64,000 nucleotides of DNA from Rapana venosa (taxonomy: Eukaryota; Mollusca; Gastropoda; Neogastropoda; Muricidae), in contig CM054153.1 in the NCBI GenBank assembly GCA_028751875.1, forward strand, positions 34,055,435 to 34,119,434, given 5' to 3'. The notes beneath the pieces are model-generated. The model was not told the origin of the DNA. It searched no databases and saw only the letters and a list, made by a program, of their open reading frames with translations. Made by a program: the position numbers and the translations under genes. This document shows positions 21,804-34,436 of the stretch, piece by piece; position 1 is the stretch's first letter; every line of letters starts with the position of its first letter.

Positions 21804-22330
21804 ATGAATTGCACAAATTTTTGTTATGACATCACGGGCTCAGTCAAGAAAAAATAACGATGAAAGGTCACGGGATAAAAGGAGAAGTTGTACTCTCTTG
21901 CTGCTTGTGGTAAAACAAACATTACTTAGGAACACAACTAACATTGAACAGGTGCAGCATTTACCCACAAGACATTTTTAAATATTTTATGGGTATAAAA
22001 CCCCTTTTTGGGAGCAAAGATAGTGAAAAGCCTGGGGCATACTGTTAATGGTCTAATCAAAGAAACAAGTAGGGCAAAAAGTGGACTCAAAGCTGACTTA
22101 CATATGACCCTCACAAGATCCTATTTTTGTCTAAACGCGGAGAAAAATTGCCTGTGATATGTAACCGTTTTGGCTCTTTTTTTACACCAGTACCAGTAGA
22201 TAACATTAAAACATAAAATTTTTTAACCACATAGAGAAAGAGGAAGAACAGAACACCCCCCAAACCAAACAGGAAGCACAGGAGAATGCAAGAACCAAGA
22301 GAAACCCCTCCCTTCACAAGTGGCATCTTA
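21804..22330 (+). pseudogene. Polinton small gene 1, copy 1
   Basis: Noisy counterpart of the clean gene at 50838-51415. Shared stretches include GAAGTTGTACTCTCTTGCTGC, GGAACACAACTAACA and AGCCTGGGGCATACTGTTA. Many single-base differences and indels close the frame. Its function is unknown. See the copy 2 entry for the protein features. Confidence 0.65.
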
Positions 22331-22910
22331 AAACAAAGAACCTGGAAGTGAACTGAAAGATTTTAGAAATGGAATAAACAGAAAAAACTTACAACCAAGC
22401 AAAGCAAAAGATCTTATTTTGGAGAAACATTAGAAAAACAATCCTATAGAAACACAGAAAAAAAACACAGCACCCCCCAAAAACAAACATTCACCTTACT
22501 TAATATATGGTAAAACCTGCTAGGAATTGGTTAAAACAGCCATAGAGTATGGAGCAGCAAGAAACCCAAACAAAACAAAACCACAACAGAACAAAACCAA
22601 AAACCACAACCACAAACCGCAACCCCTGCCATACAACAGCCTGACAACGATCCATTCAAGATTTTTAATAGATAAAATAAATAATTTAACTTATAGAAAT
22701 ATGATACAGAAAAGACTGCAGTCAATCTGGTCTCCCACGCTCCCGTTTTTGCGTCTTATGTGGGCTATACTATTTTAAAAAAGAGTCTTCAAAAAAAAAG
22801 CCTGCTGTTTTAGGAAAACAGACTTTAAGACAGCGCCAAGCTATTTGGGGTTGTAACGCACCATTCACAAAAGACTTCCTGGTAAGCAGGGAATTATTCC
22901 AGAAAATAGG
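22260..22910 (+). pseudogene. Polinton small genes 2 and 3, copy 1
   Basis: Counterpart of 51300-51954. It shares GGAAGCACAGGAGAATGC, CATAGAGTATGGAGCAGCAAG, CACAACCGC-type proline/glutamine-rich coding sequence and GTGGGCTATACTATTTTA. Both frames are broken. In copy 2 these are a small single-TM protein and a 51-residue hydrophobic protein. Confidence 0.6.
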
Positions 22911-22924
22911 GTCCATAAAAAAAG

Positions 22925-23325
22925 GCTTTTTTAGTGAGAGGTTGGGGGTGCGGGGTTAACGCATTTGTTTTTACAGGCAGCAACTATTTTTTTTTCTAAA
23001 CTTAACGAGGAAGAAAGGAAGAGGCAAAAAAGCAATAGAACAACGAACAGAGCTAGGCAAATACAAAAAGAAAAGAATGCTCAGTAGACTTTATTAACGA
23101 AAAACTTTGTAAACAAGGACACTGCAAAAACTTTTTCTGATGTTGACGGCAATAAAGGTACACATTGTGACAGGCAAAAAAATATCTCCTATACTAAGCC
23201 ACGCTTCGGTTTTTTATAAACCCCTGAAACCCAAAGACAGGTGACATTGCTTTTATTGTGGGGGGCATGAAAAAGAATTTCTTAGCAAAAGGTTGGTTTA
23301 AACCCAACAGGAAATTTTTTTATTT
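22925..23325 (+). pseudogene. Polinton small gene 4, copy 1
   Basis: Counterpart of 51962-52370. The sequence GCAACTATTTTTTTTTCTAAACTT...GAGGAAGAAAGGAAGAGG, then AACGAAAAACTTTGTAAACAAGGACA and TTTTCTGATGTTGACGGCAATAAA, matches with numerous substitutions. It encodes the short membrane-anchor plus coiled-coil protein described for copy 2. Confidence 0.65.
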
Positions 23326-23341
23326 ATAATTTTAGAACAAG

Positions 23342-24170
23342 GGATGCCAAACCCCTAAGATCTACTACACACCAAAAGGGTACGGAAAGGACAACGGCTT
23401 TTACCAAACGGGGCATTGCAGCGGGATAATTTCCCGAAGTACAAAGAAGTGGCTGTCAAACAAAAATGGCAGATCTTTTTTACCGCACCAAGGGCGCTTT
23501 AAATAGCCCCCTCCTTTATAAACAAACCCAAAATGAACCCCCAAAATAGACCTTTTATACTTACCCCAGACACAATCAGAAGAAAGAGGTATAATATGCT
23601 CTTACTGTAGGGACATAGCTTTAGGTTAAAGATGCAGACCCCCTTACGAAAAGGTCCCCAACCGAACGCATTGCTTTGCAAAAAATCTATAGTCGGGGCC
23701 CCCAAAATATCCCAGACTTATTCGTGTGAGAAAAAGATTTTTAAAGGGAGCATTTAATCAGCTTACAAAGCAGGATAAAATAAAAGAGGTATCCAGGCAA
23801 CCCAGATTCAAGCACGGGTTCAAAGTTTTAACAACGTTAGCAAAAGACTTTTTGCATATGACCACCAAGAAACATGACCCAGGCACAAAATACAGAGTGG
23901 TAAAAGACTGCCTGCAGTTTTGAAGCAATGACCTCTAATAACTAAAGCCACAGGTTAAAACCTGTGAACGCTAAAAAGGGCAAAAAAATACACAGCACAA
24001 CCAAAAAACACCTTCAACAACCACAAATACCCTTCGGGAAAAAACGAAATATCGTATGTCCGGAGAAGCTGAAGCCAGTGACAGTCACAAACGAGCAACA
24101 GATCCCATCTGGAGCATAGACATTTTACGAAAAAAAAAAAATTGTGGAATGGGTCCTCCTTTTTAAATTT
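23342..24170 (+). pseudogene. Polinton integrase, copy 1
   Basis: Parallel to the better copy at 52406-53300. Recognisable pieces are ATCTACTACACACCAAAAGGG at the start, the segment around TATAAACAAACCCAAAATGA, and the end (AAGCACGGGTTCAAAGTTTTAAC, 23812-23834) where the catalytic Glu is expected. In this copy that codon reads CAA (Gln). A clean run of 65 codons (23726-23923) covers the second half of the catalytic core. DDE integrases of this type cut and join the element's ends. Frameshifts separate the pieces, and noise is heavy. Confidence 0.75.
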
Positions 24171-24574
24171 TTGTCATTACCGCGCCACAAGAGCTTTTTT
24201 AAGAGGAACTGCACTAGTGCCACCTAATTGCCCCCGCTTCGTAAGTGGGCTACAATTCCTCAGAAGTAAGTGACTGTAGGGTCTCATCTAACGTTTTTGT
24301 TACACAATTTATGGAACATATTTTTAATACGAAGTGGGGTTGGGACACTCTCCCTAAAACTAACAACTCCTAAATATTATTTACCCCTCCTTTTTCTGCC
24401 ATATCAATTTTTTATTTCTACTTCTGGCCCAAGTCTTAAAATTCAGCCTGAAAAGCAAGACAGGCATTGTACCACTACCATAGTATTTTAAAAGAGTAAA
24501 CAATCCATTTTGGGGTTCAATCAAAAATTTTTAACTCGATTAAATGTTAAAAAAAAATTTAATTTAATAATTAC

Positions 24575-27550
24575 TTTTTCTCCGTCCAAGTGCGTAGATG
24601 CCTGGTGAAGAAAACTCGTTTTGTATCCTGCCAATCAATGTCCTTTTTTTTAAACCACAGTTGTGTTTATTTGGGGGAGGGTTGAGCAAAACTTTTGGGG
24701 GTTTTCATGATGAAAAACCTACCCTTCAAAGAGAGCCCTTTGTAGTTACGTGACGATGCTTTTTTTGACCCCCTGTTTGCCAACACCTTTTGCCTTTTTT
24801 ATGACACCTTCTGCTTGCAACCCTAACACTTGGCCCCCACCAAAAATTTTCTTGATAATAGTGCCGTTCATCTCATCCCTTTATCTTTCCAATAACTTTT
24901 TTGTTTTCTGATGAATGCAAGGACTGTCTTTTGGATAAACACTGGGGTCGTACCATGACTCTGACCAGCGCTACATCCCTACAAAATCTTTGTAATACTT
25001 CTTGGGTATGTCTAGGATGAAAACTGTGTTTGGGGACAAGACCCTTACGCAGGAAATTTTCCTTGAAGAATCATACAAAACTCCACATCAAAAGCTTTGA
25101 CACTCCAGCACACTAAAACCCAATGAAAAACTGGTTTGTCAGTTTTAAAATGCAAATTTTTTCATCGATGCCATACAAATGTCATGGAATTGCCTGATCG
25201 ATAGCTTGGCTTGATGTTAGCTTTATGGCTTTATTTTCTTTTTTGACTAATCTAACATCTTTTTTGTGTGGGTCTCCATTGTTTCCAAAGCAGCCCGTTG
25301 TTTCATGACTTGAAATAACCTTTTTTTGAGCCTCGGTTGCCTTCGTTCTCAATCATGTTCTTTTTGATTATGGGTTTTATGAATGCTTTGGTCAAACAAA
25401 TGAAGATAAAGCAGTAAGAAATTTAAACCCCTGCCTTAGGTAAACGTAGCATCTGTGTGACAAACATACTTGCTCTTGTCATTTTAAATTTGGTAAAGTT
25501 TTTGGGGGTTCTTTTGGATGTTTTGACCTTTTTGCATCATTGGGGATCATTTTGGGGCCCTCAGTGTTTTTATGGGGGAAACAAAAATACTTCTAAATCC
25601 AACCCAGTGCGATCAGCACCATTTTTGACAAAGCTTTTTGAACCCCACACAGAAAAGGACCATTAAACAACTGAAAGTTTTTAGTGATAGTGCTGACACA
25701 TGCCCATCCATACAGATTGTTTCGTCCATGTCATATGTATTTGAACTTTGCTAGGACATAGTCTTCTAAAAATTTTTTTTTGGGCCTTTCGTAATTGTGC
25801 GATCCCAAATGTGCCACCACGCAGACCACCTCAATCATTTGGAGCATTGGGGGTCAACAAAAAATCAACGCACCCCAGTAAACTTCAAAAAGCATCCCAA
25901 AACATTCCCGGGGCTGTGAATAGTGTGATGGGTCTAGTCTGTAATTTTCATGCCATTTTTCTGTATTCCAAAGACATCACACCAAACAGCATCAGCAAAT
26001 TAAAACGTCATGGGAATCACCCATCCCTCCCCCCCCCCCCCCCCACCCTGCATCTTTTGCCATGCCCACTGAGCATGCGATGTCACATCACGTTCCTTTA
26101 CCCCTCATCTCGAAAACTTCTTTTTGGGGGCACTTTCTTCATCAAAACTTTCCCATGAGTCCATGTACTCATAAGGATGACCCTTTTCTTGCAAGCTTTG
26201 TTCAAGTTTTTTCTGTAATTGAGCAAGTAAACCCTGATGAAGACAAGGGCTCTAAGATCCCATCAGATTTTTGCAGAATCAAAAAAGGATAACTATTTAG
26301 TGTAAAAATCAGGGTTTTTTCTGTGACTGTGCAATGCATAGGCCTTTTAAATCATCTTCTGCCTGCATAATTTGGGGTTATCGTAGCCTCTTAGATTTTG
26401 GGGAAAAAGACTGGAGCTTCCTGTTTTGGGGTCTACTTTTAGTTTTGGGTTACACTTTCTATGGGCCTCCACGAAACTTACCACTGAATGGGGCCTACCT
26501 CTGACTGTGTGTTATCTGCCACCTGCGTTTTAAAAAATTACCACAAAACCCAATGGTGGCAGAAGCATACTGTTCCTGGTCTTTATCAACAAAGATCTCT
26601 TCAGGTTTGGGTGGAGAGTATGGTTATATTCGCTTTCTGTGTTCAAGAAAAAGTTAGCCGCGTCTGGCCTCGATAAAAAATGGCTCTAGTGTGCACCATC
26701 CATCTAACAACAAATAAGAAAAAAACAACTTTAGATTACTTAAGACTGTTTTAGGGGATTTTTTCCGGTGTGGGCTTTGGATGGCCAATGATAACCAAAA
26801 TCAGCATACACACATATGGACTTTTGTACTTTTTTTTATTTTGAAGTCACCTTGCTTCCTGGGTTTGGGGGTTTAAATTCTGATTCTTCGGTCCACTCTT
26901 ACTGTTTCTGTTTTGTCGCGCCTGTAAAGATGGTAAAGGGAAAAAGCATCGCCCCGCAAAAAATCTTGTTTGTGCTGATTTTTGTTTTTCTGTGCAATAA
27001 GTCACTCTTGTTCTAATAAGTGTATAATATCATTTTTCAACAAAAAGTCACATGGGTTTTTGTTGGGGCACCTACAGTGGGGACTTGCTAAAAGCGTATG
27101 GGGATAGGGGTGCATCTTTTTCCAGGGTACACATTTAACTGAGGGTGGGTTTAGTTCCTCAAACTTGTCAATGCTCCTAACAGCCCCAGGAAAGTCATGC
27201 CGGGAAGTCAAGCTTTGAGTTCAGATAGTTTGAAACCTCTCTGCTTCTTTTTTACATGAACAGCCAGCCAGCACACCCACATAAAACACTTATCATCTTT
27301 GTTCTGAATGTTCGCACGCACGTTTGCTACAACATCAGGGGCAAGGGGAAAGTAATTCACCAAAATGGGGTGAAACTTTGTTTTCTTTTGTTTTATCGAA
27401 GAACCTACCCAAAGTCCACCTGATCCCCTCATTCTTGCTGTTTTTCAGAATTTCGAAGTTTCGCATCCCTCATCCCCATGTTTTGTTGAGCTCTTCAAAG
27501 GAGTTCATGCTTTTGTGTTTTTTGACACAAACTTAAAAGTTCGTCTTTGT
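24575..27550 (-). pseudogene. Protein-primed family B DNA polymerase, copy 1
   Basis: Read on the minus strand in shifting frames, from N to C terminus: IQNKDDKCFMW (about 27290), DFPGAVRSIDKFEELNP (about 27150), YEYMDSWESFDEE (about 26150), NYRLDPSHY (about 25930) in the exonuclease/TPR1 region, and NNLYGWA (25702-25722), the palm SLYP-like motif. These are followed by IENEGNRGSKKGYF, a segment VFILDIPKKYYKDFV where the metal-binding DTDS is expected (degraded here), YPKDSP, and the C terminus AKGVGKQ...DWQD-type at 24600-24700. These are hallmarks of Polinton/adintovirus pPolB, which replicates the element. At about 990 codons the length suits the family. At least ten frameshifts are present. 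It is transcribed toward the integrase (convergent). Confidence 0.78.
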
Positions 27551-27899
27551 TTGCTGTGTTTTATAAATTTCAGCAACCAAATGCACCTTTACTGGGATCA
27601 GTTTAGGTTGTCGGTATTTTTTTGGGGATTTCATCTTGAATGATTTGTACCACTTTTTTGGGTTTTGGAACTTTAGCTCTATTGCGAAAAAACTTTGGCC
27701 ATACTGAGCCTAAAATAAAATCTAACCATATAGTAAAAAAAAAATTTTTAATTAAATTTAAATTTAAATTTCTTCTTTTTTTTTTTGTTTTTGCTACGGG
27801 AAAGCAGTGAATCACCGCAGGTAATTCTTTGCTCCTTTAAAAAGTACCACTGATCCTTTAAAGCACGGTCTTGGGCCCAAACAATACCCTTTTTTTTTA

Positions 27900-28265
27900 T
27901 TCCTTTTTTATTGATCAATGCCCACAGCATAGCTTTTTTGTTGTTTGTTCTGGGGGTCGAATTTTTGACCGTTGCACTTTGTTACCTGAAGACGCTTAAA
28001 CTCCTCTTCTGTATTTTTGGAACTTTTAGAGCTTGCTAATAATGAGTCTAAAGGGCCTTAGTTTGGCAAAATTGTAAAGGCAACCACGGGCATAAATGTT
28101 TTTCTTTTTTACGCAAAAAACCTCTTGAAAACCCTGATGTGAAAATAACGGGTTTCCGGGCTGTTTTAAAAACCCGAGCCCAATGCTATTGATGCGGGAG
28201 CCCAAAATTCCAGTAGCCAAGAGAGCAATCCCGGGACCTGCTGCGGCTGTAAACAAAAGTCGCTC
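27900..28265 (-). pseudogene. Small glycine/alanine-rich hydrophobic Polinton protein
   Basis: On the minus strand, AAAGPGIALLATGILGSRINSIGLGF is followed by a lysine-bearing NIYARGCLYNFAKLRPFRLIISKL segment. In another frame a serine-rich stretch ends EEEFKRLQ (about 27985). A Gly/Ala-rich hydrophobic patch followed by a charged helix lies just upstream of the polymerase in the same direction. I know comparable small proteins from invertebrate Polintons. Their role is unknown, perhaps membrane or virion associated. No intact frame remains. Confidence 0.5.
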
Positions 28266-28477
28266 TCCCTGATAAAGAGCCTCAACACAGTAAATGCGGA
28301 CCTGTACCTATGCCTCCCAATTTTGAAATACTTTGCTATTTTTTGCTAAATGTCTTTGGCGCATCTGTGTAAGGGTTTTTTCAAACGAAAGGTATAGCTT
28401 TAAATTTTAAAAAGGGTTTGGGAAACTGGTGCCCTGGGAAATTTTTAAAGGATTTTTAAAGGGGGTCGTCATCTTTT

Positions 28478-31400
28478 CTTATCTATCTATCTATCATTTT
28501 ATCATCGGGCCCCCGTAGCCTGACGACCGGGGGGGGCCCCTAAAAAGACTCAGCAACCATTTCCCCCCCCTTTCCCTCTCTGTTCTGCCTTTCTCGGGGT
28601 TTTGTTGAGTTAGGCCGTCCATTCACTGATTTTTATCCCCCAGCCTTCCTTGGTCTCCTCTCTTCTTCCCCTTGGACATCCCCTTGCAAAACTGTCTTTG
28701 AAATTCCTTTGGGGATTTTTGTGAATGCCCATACCACTTAAGTTTACGCTTTTTCACGATTTAAAAGGTTTCATAGGTCCAATGGTTTGCTGGATTTCTG
28801 TTATGCAGCTTTCTTGTTATGTGGTCTTTGTAGGAGATCCCAAAGGAGTCCCCAAAAGCATCTCATCTCCCTGCCGTACTCTTCTCCCCAAATCTGCGTC
28901 GGGCCATGATTCACGGGATACAAAAAATTTGGAATAAAAAGGGGAGGATTATCGATCTTGGAGATAAGGGGAAAAATATTTTGTTCTCCGATGGTTTTTT
29001 GTTTTGAAAAAGCTGTTTTTGTCGGGTGCAGTCCTGCTACTCTCGGCTTGGCCCGGTCAGATACAATGGCCCCCAGGTACTTGAAGCTTTGAACTGTTTC
29101 CATTTGGTCATTAACCCTGATACAGTGCAAATGCCGTTGGTGTTTTTATCATCATTTTTGGTCTTTTTGCACTGATTTCCATGCCGTAGTTTTGGGGGCC
29201 CTTTATCAAGGGTTTTCTTTAGGCTGGCAAGCTCTTTTTTGATCCTCACCATCAATGTCATTGCAAGCGGATTTTTGTGATCGTTCTGCCCAATCTGACT
29301 TCCTTCATGAAGTTCCAGTGCTCAGCCATGTTCCTAAAGGGAAAATGTTGAAAAAGGGGTGAGAGTAGACAGCCCTGCCTTACCCAATGTTTTTTCGAAA
29401 CCCTTCTCCCAAAGTTTTTTGTAGACACTGCCTGGTGGCCTCGCTGTACAGCTTTTGATCTCTGACAGGTTTGCATGATCTGTACAAATTCATGGTTGCC
29501 CCCCAAAGCTCTGCCACACCCTGCAAAGCCTTCTTAAAATCGATAAAATGTGGTAAAGTCGTTGATGTTGAAGGTACTGCCACATAGTATTCTGGGTTGA
29601 ATATCTTTCTGTTGTGCTGCGCCCTTCTGAAACCGCTTTTTCCCTCAGCAATGAGGGCCCCTTGCTTGTGCTTTCTATTAAAATTTTATCTGCAGCATGA
29701 CCTTGCTTGGGTGACATTGAGGCGGATTGTGCAGAAATTTATGGCATTGTTGTAAAATTTCCTTTCTTGGGGGAGGGTGATGAGAGTGACTGGTCCATGG
29801 TTTTGGGCCCATTTTCCTGTCTCCCCAATTTTGTTGCAGTTTTAGTGGGGCCTGAATGGTTTCCCCTCCAGCTTGGACCAACCAGCTGGAATTTGTCACC
29901 CCTGCTGTTTCCCCTTTTTCACGTCTACGCTTTTTTCCACCTTCTCGGAGGATGGGGTGACTGTCTGGCTTTGCTTTCGGGTACATTAAAGGACTTCGGG
30001 TTCCCTGCGGTTTTATTATCGGGTCGAGCAGTATTTGTCCATCGTTCAAAATATCCTGGCGTCATGAAATTCCCCATTTTTGTTTTGGGATTTTTAAAAC
30101 CCTTTTTTCTCTGTTTCGTGCTAGTCGGGGTCTTTCCCCACTGATTGCTTTTTTGCTTTTGTTTTTTTGATGTTCTCTTCAATGTTTTTGCACTTTCACC
30201 GATCCTTTTTTCCCTTTGCCTCCGCATGGACTTCCTGTTTTTTTTTTGTTACTGCCCTATATGTTCTGCTCTTTTTTGTTTCATTTTTTTTTTTTCTTAA
30301 ACCCTTTACGCTTGACCTAGTTGGGATGTTAGGGGTGACCCCTGTTTTTTGATGGTCGGCGTTTGCCAAAAAGCCTTTTTTTTTCAGTCACCCTGTATTG
30401 AAACTATTGTCAGTGTATCATGTCTGAGTCTATCACAGTGAGGCTGCAAACTTTCCACCTTCCTTGCTTAAAAATTTCTTTAAAACCCCTGTCCTTCGCT
30501 TAAGGGCAAAATTTTACCGATGTTGTTCCGCTTGTGGATTTTTTTTTGAGAGCGGAAAGTCATCATCACAAAGACATGATACTCCCATGTTCTCCTGGAA
30601 AACTTTGTGTCTGTGCGGTTAACGCTAGACTAAACCGTCCCTTTTCACCTATGTAATTATTTGGTTGTGGTTTTCCCCCTTTGGGCATCCTTCCATTTTC
30701 TGGATTTTTTTGTGTGGGTCAAGTGTATTCACTAGCTGGGGGTGGTTGTTACTGGCAAACTCCGAGCTCAAGCCCCTTTCATTTGATTGGGGGTTTTTAC
30801 AATGTGGCCCACAAACGCCCTCCCAATTTTCCATGCTCTTCTCCTACCTTTGGGGTTCCATCGCCTTTCACAACGAGATTCTTTCTTGGGTGTTTGATTC
30901 AGAAATCTTGTAGTGGTCTAAAATTCTTTACGGCTTTTTCCGTGCAGCTGATTAGGGGGGATGCCTGTACTATAGTTTTGTTAAAGGGGGTTGGTCTCAG
31001 GCGGATGGTAATAATGTCTCTGGACACAGGTGGGACAGCTCATGACGGTGTTCACGGTTGTCTTTGTGACAGAACCCCCACGCCGCGTGTTATGTTTATC
31101 CTGTTTACCTCTGTAGTATAATTTGTGGTCTTCGGGGTCGTTGTTTCTCCATGTTTTTTCCACCTGACTTCGCAGAGCCCAAGGATGTGCCTATGATATC
31201 TGGACATTTCATGTGTCAGTTTTCCACCTTTGCCTGCAGTAATTAGTGTCCGTACATTCATGGGCCAATGATGGGTTGTTTCTGGCAACGATTTGCTGCG
31301 TTTTACTATCAGTATCTTACGTTCGACATTCTGTCCTGATGGAGCAACAGAAGGCGCGGTCCTTGGTAACCCAGGGGCGACGACCGATCCGGTATGGAGA

Positions 31401-31553
31401 TTCTGCTGTCTTTGTCATTGTTGTATCTTGGCAAATCAAACCTGCGGAGCCCATCCCCTCTCCTGGTCGGAGTTTTTGTTGGGTTTACTCCCCACATGTT
31501 GGCAGGTGGTACTGGGTTCATGGTTACCAGTAGCTGAGAGGAGTCTATGACCT
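28478..31553 (-). mobile_element. RTE-like LINE inserted in Polinton copy 1
   Basis: The minus strand encodes an AP endonuclease (MNVRTLITAGKGGKLTHEM, LGLCEVRWKKHGE, 31250-31130) and an RT with FIDFKKAL (about 29545), VRQGCLLSP (about 29375) and VQSFKYLGAIVSD (29070-29110). The 3' end at 28478-28500 has a TATC/GATA tetramer tail. The second copy at 53640-56668 is collinear. The NVRT...EVRW and YLGAIVSD pattern is common in LINEs of the RTE/craniofacial-development-protein-2 type in invertebrates. I am not certain of the clade. Frames are broken throughout. The insertion postdates the Polinton. Confidence 0.75.
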
Positions 31554-32580
31554 TATACTGTTTAAAAACAAAACCGTTGTGTATTTTATTTGCTATTCAT
31601 TTTCAGTAAGTCTTGTAAGTGATTGTCGGGCGTTCAACTTCTGTGTAATAGACTGCAACGAGTCATGTGGTGTAGATTGAGAGATGGCTAATTGTGTCAG
31701 CTGTGGTGGGTCTAGAAGCAAGTTGACTTATTACTGGGAAATGTTCCCTTCAATGTCATTGTCACCACCGCTGTTCCGAATAGCATAGCAAATCTGAGGG
31801 CATCAAACGTCGAGGTCTTCCAGTTAATAGTAATCCCATCCCTGAACAAGAAAGTTAGCTCTGTCTCTCTTTGCAACCAGAACAACACCAATGTGTACTG
31901 ATCATACAGAGAGAGGAAAGTATGGAAGGAATCGTAGCAATGTGGTTGATTGGTTTAGTCACTGTGTTTTTTTCTCTTTGAAGCAAAGTAACGTGCCTTA
32001 GTCTGTAATGCTATTATCTCTACTTCATTTCTGCTGGCGGATTGATTGCTATTGCTATGTTTTCTGGGCAGCATTTATGGCTTTATGGAAAGTTCTGTCA
32101 GGTGCTTAGAGAGTGTATGGACTAATAAAATCAAACTTGATCTGCCAGTCGATGCCTTGGTTGTTTGAAGTGCCAATTTATTACCTTTATATGTTACTTT
32201 GTAAGTTAATATCATCTGCTAATGCTTCAGGCTTGAAACATTTACGCAACTGTTCAAGTTTAGGAACCGAGGTTTCTTAGCTTCTTCTTTTGCTGTGCGC
32301 TTGTAGTATCCATCATTTGTGTACTCAAAAGCGTAAACTTCACAATCTACCCATCCTTCTCAATCTCTTGTACATCACCAAGATCTTTTAGTCAATAGGT
32401 TTGCATGTTCAGGTGCTCATTTTGCGGACCACGGGAAATGGTTTATGTATGTATATTAGTATTTATATTATTTTATTTATAATGTAATATGTAAATTTTT
32501 ACAGTCAAACTGTTCTTTGTAGTATGTCTTTGATTGTTATACAGAGTGTTTCAGGGAAGCCATCTTCTTAGCTCTTTGAA
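31554..32580. other. Polinton interior, no assigned gene
   Basis: Cleaner sequence with no long frame. The minus strand at 31790-31900 is briefly open (FLFRDGITINWKTSTFDALRF) and might be coding, but I cannot place it. Confidence 0.35.
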
Positions 32581-33025
32581 TTAAAGTGTAGTAAATCTAT
32601 TGTGCTGTGTTTCACAGTACATTGCTCTGCTGGGTGGAAGGATTCTTAGTAGATCAGGAAGGGACTGATGAGAAGAAGCCTTCGTCACCACTGGTTTTGT
32701 GTCTGTTGTGTTGACTGAGACAGTGTTACAAAAAGCAAAAGAGTGTACTGCCAAGTCAAAGGGTTCTTTCCTGACACTTAGGTTTCTGTCTTCATCATCA
32801 TCAAAAGGTAATACCAATAAATTTTTCCCAACCATCAGGGACCCCATCTTCTAAATAGGTTCTGAAACCAAGCATTTCTGCCAAGACGTTGTGGCATCCT
32901 TCTATAGAGGAAGAAGTCTGTAGAGTTACTCTTAGACTAGTTGGTTGAGTTTTTAGTGTGATACCTGCTGGACGAAAGAAGCTCCTTTTCCAGTGTGCAG
33001 GAAAATCATAATAACCTTCTTGCAC
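32581..33025 (-). pseudogene. Unassigned Polinton gene A (possible structural protein)
   Basis: Two overlapping minus-strand frames of 74 and 88 residues read as one broken gene. The first has GYYDFPAHW, SLRVTLQTSS and LAEMLGF. The second has DDDEDRNLS and FDLAVHSFAFC. The G-Y-Y start of a segment, followed by a beta-rich stretch ending LAEMLGF, is reminiscent of minor capsid (penton) proteins of invertebrate Polintons. That is a weak resemblance from memory and not an identification. Confidence 0.3.
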
Positions 33026-33228
33026 AGTAAGTTATTAAACGCACTAGTTCTAGATATTATTTTTTAATCCAGTTGTTGTGCTGTCGTTGTTTGTCCATGA
33101 TACTTTGTAGAAGACCTCATGCAAAGAAACTGTTAATGTTGGGACAGCGGTTGTCAATAGGATGGCTTGTTTAACTGGTACCACCTGACTGCCCCGGGAT
33201 CTTTGTTGTGTTATAAAACATTTTATTA

Positions 33229-33905
33229 CTATAGAATAATAATGTATAAATATAATAAAGATGCAAATCCGAGGATGGATCTCACTATAACCGAAAGACT
33301 ATTGGTTCTTAATAAGCTAGATGTTGCTGTGTCAGAGACATTGATCTTCGAAGTAAAAGTTCCCAAACCACTGAAATCATACTTAAACCCTCCAATTAAG
33401 GATGATGCCACTGCGAAAAGCATGGTTTTGTCACTTAATACATATTCCTGGTCTATCAAAAACCACTTAAACTTTGCTATCCCACTGGTGACTACAGGCT
33501 GTGGTGGTGTCATATGCTGACCCACATGAAACCATCCAAACCAGTTAGTAAAGTCTGTGTACAGGTTTCTGTGTAACTATCGTTTAGGCGTGTGTTATTG
33601 AGTGCAGGTCCCCACTGCCCACTGATAGTATACTTCATGTCCTTTAATAGTAGGATTAAAACATGAAGGCGTATGAGAGGGCTGTGCAATGAGTTCAATA
33701 TTGATTCTAAGACTGCATTCTGACAAGCACAGGACAAAAAATCAAGGCATGGTGGACTCTCGTATTTGTGGAGGTGTGACAGGAGGTATAAACTATGACT
33801 GGTGGCCGCCAAATACATCTTTCTCACACGGTGCAAGAGTTGTTCTTGGTTCAATAGAGAAATGTACATGTATGCATGGACGACTTTTATTCTTGATAAA
33901 GAGTG
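33229..33905 (-). pseudogene. Unassigned Polinton gene B
   Basis: Minus-strand frames 33510-33869 and 33229-33525 join near 33520 into a possible single protein with FKWFLIDQEYVLSD and GGFKYDFSGLGTF. The overlapping plus-strand frame (33167-33520) is equally long, so strand is uncertain. Its position in the element suits a capsid gene. The sequence does not let me say more. Confidence 0.3.
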
Positions 33906-34054
33906 ATGGTTAACAAGACCGGATTAGAGAGGATTAATGACTCTGTTCGAATTATATGTGGTGCTTGCTTGGTGCACAGGCCCAGACAAGATCAAGTATT
34001 ATTGGTGGCACTGGGTTTGATGCACAAAGCTGTTTCTAGCAATCTTGAAGACAG

Positions 34055-34200
34055 TAATAATCAGCTGTGACCTACATCAAGCATCAAGCATTTATCCAAG
34101 ATGTTCTTCACTATGGCACGGTCTAAGGTAGACTTGCTAATAGGACATGGTTTACATATGCTGCCTTCCAAATTGCAGTTACAATAAGAACAATTACAAA
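34055..34200 (-). pseudogene. Cysteine-cluster ORF fragment
   Basis: A 40-45 codon minus-strand frame contains CNCSYCNCNLEGSICKPCP, then a helical charged tail ending LMLDVGHS and a stop. The C-x-C-x2-C-x-C-x6-C-x2-C spacing suggests metal binding. No start is visible, and the upstream frame is closed within a few codons. It lies between unassigned genes B and C of the Polinton. Confidence 0.3.
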
Positions 34201-34436
34201 CTACAACAAAATATTATTATTGTGGAGATGTTGAGCAGCTTGGAAAAAATGAAAGTATAAAACAATACTCCTGCAGCAAAAGTTGTAGTCACAACAAACA
34301 GAAGCAACAACAGGGGAAAGAACTACTACCAACCACCTCTGAGGCAATCAAAAAAAATTATTATTCCCCTTGTAAGTGACAGTCACTATGATGAATAAAC
34401 TGCTTTATCAAGTTACTTGTTTTATGGCGGCCTGGC

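Noticed and set aside
31246..31550. Plus-strand ORFs at the 5' end of the RTE-like LINE
   Set aside because: They are antisense to the LINE endonuclease coding region.
33167..33520. Plus-strand 117-codon frame as a host gene
   Set aside because: It overlaps longer minus-strand frames inside the Polinton, and no domain supports either strand; recorded only as a candidate element gene.
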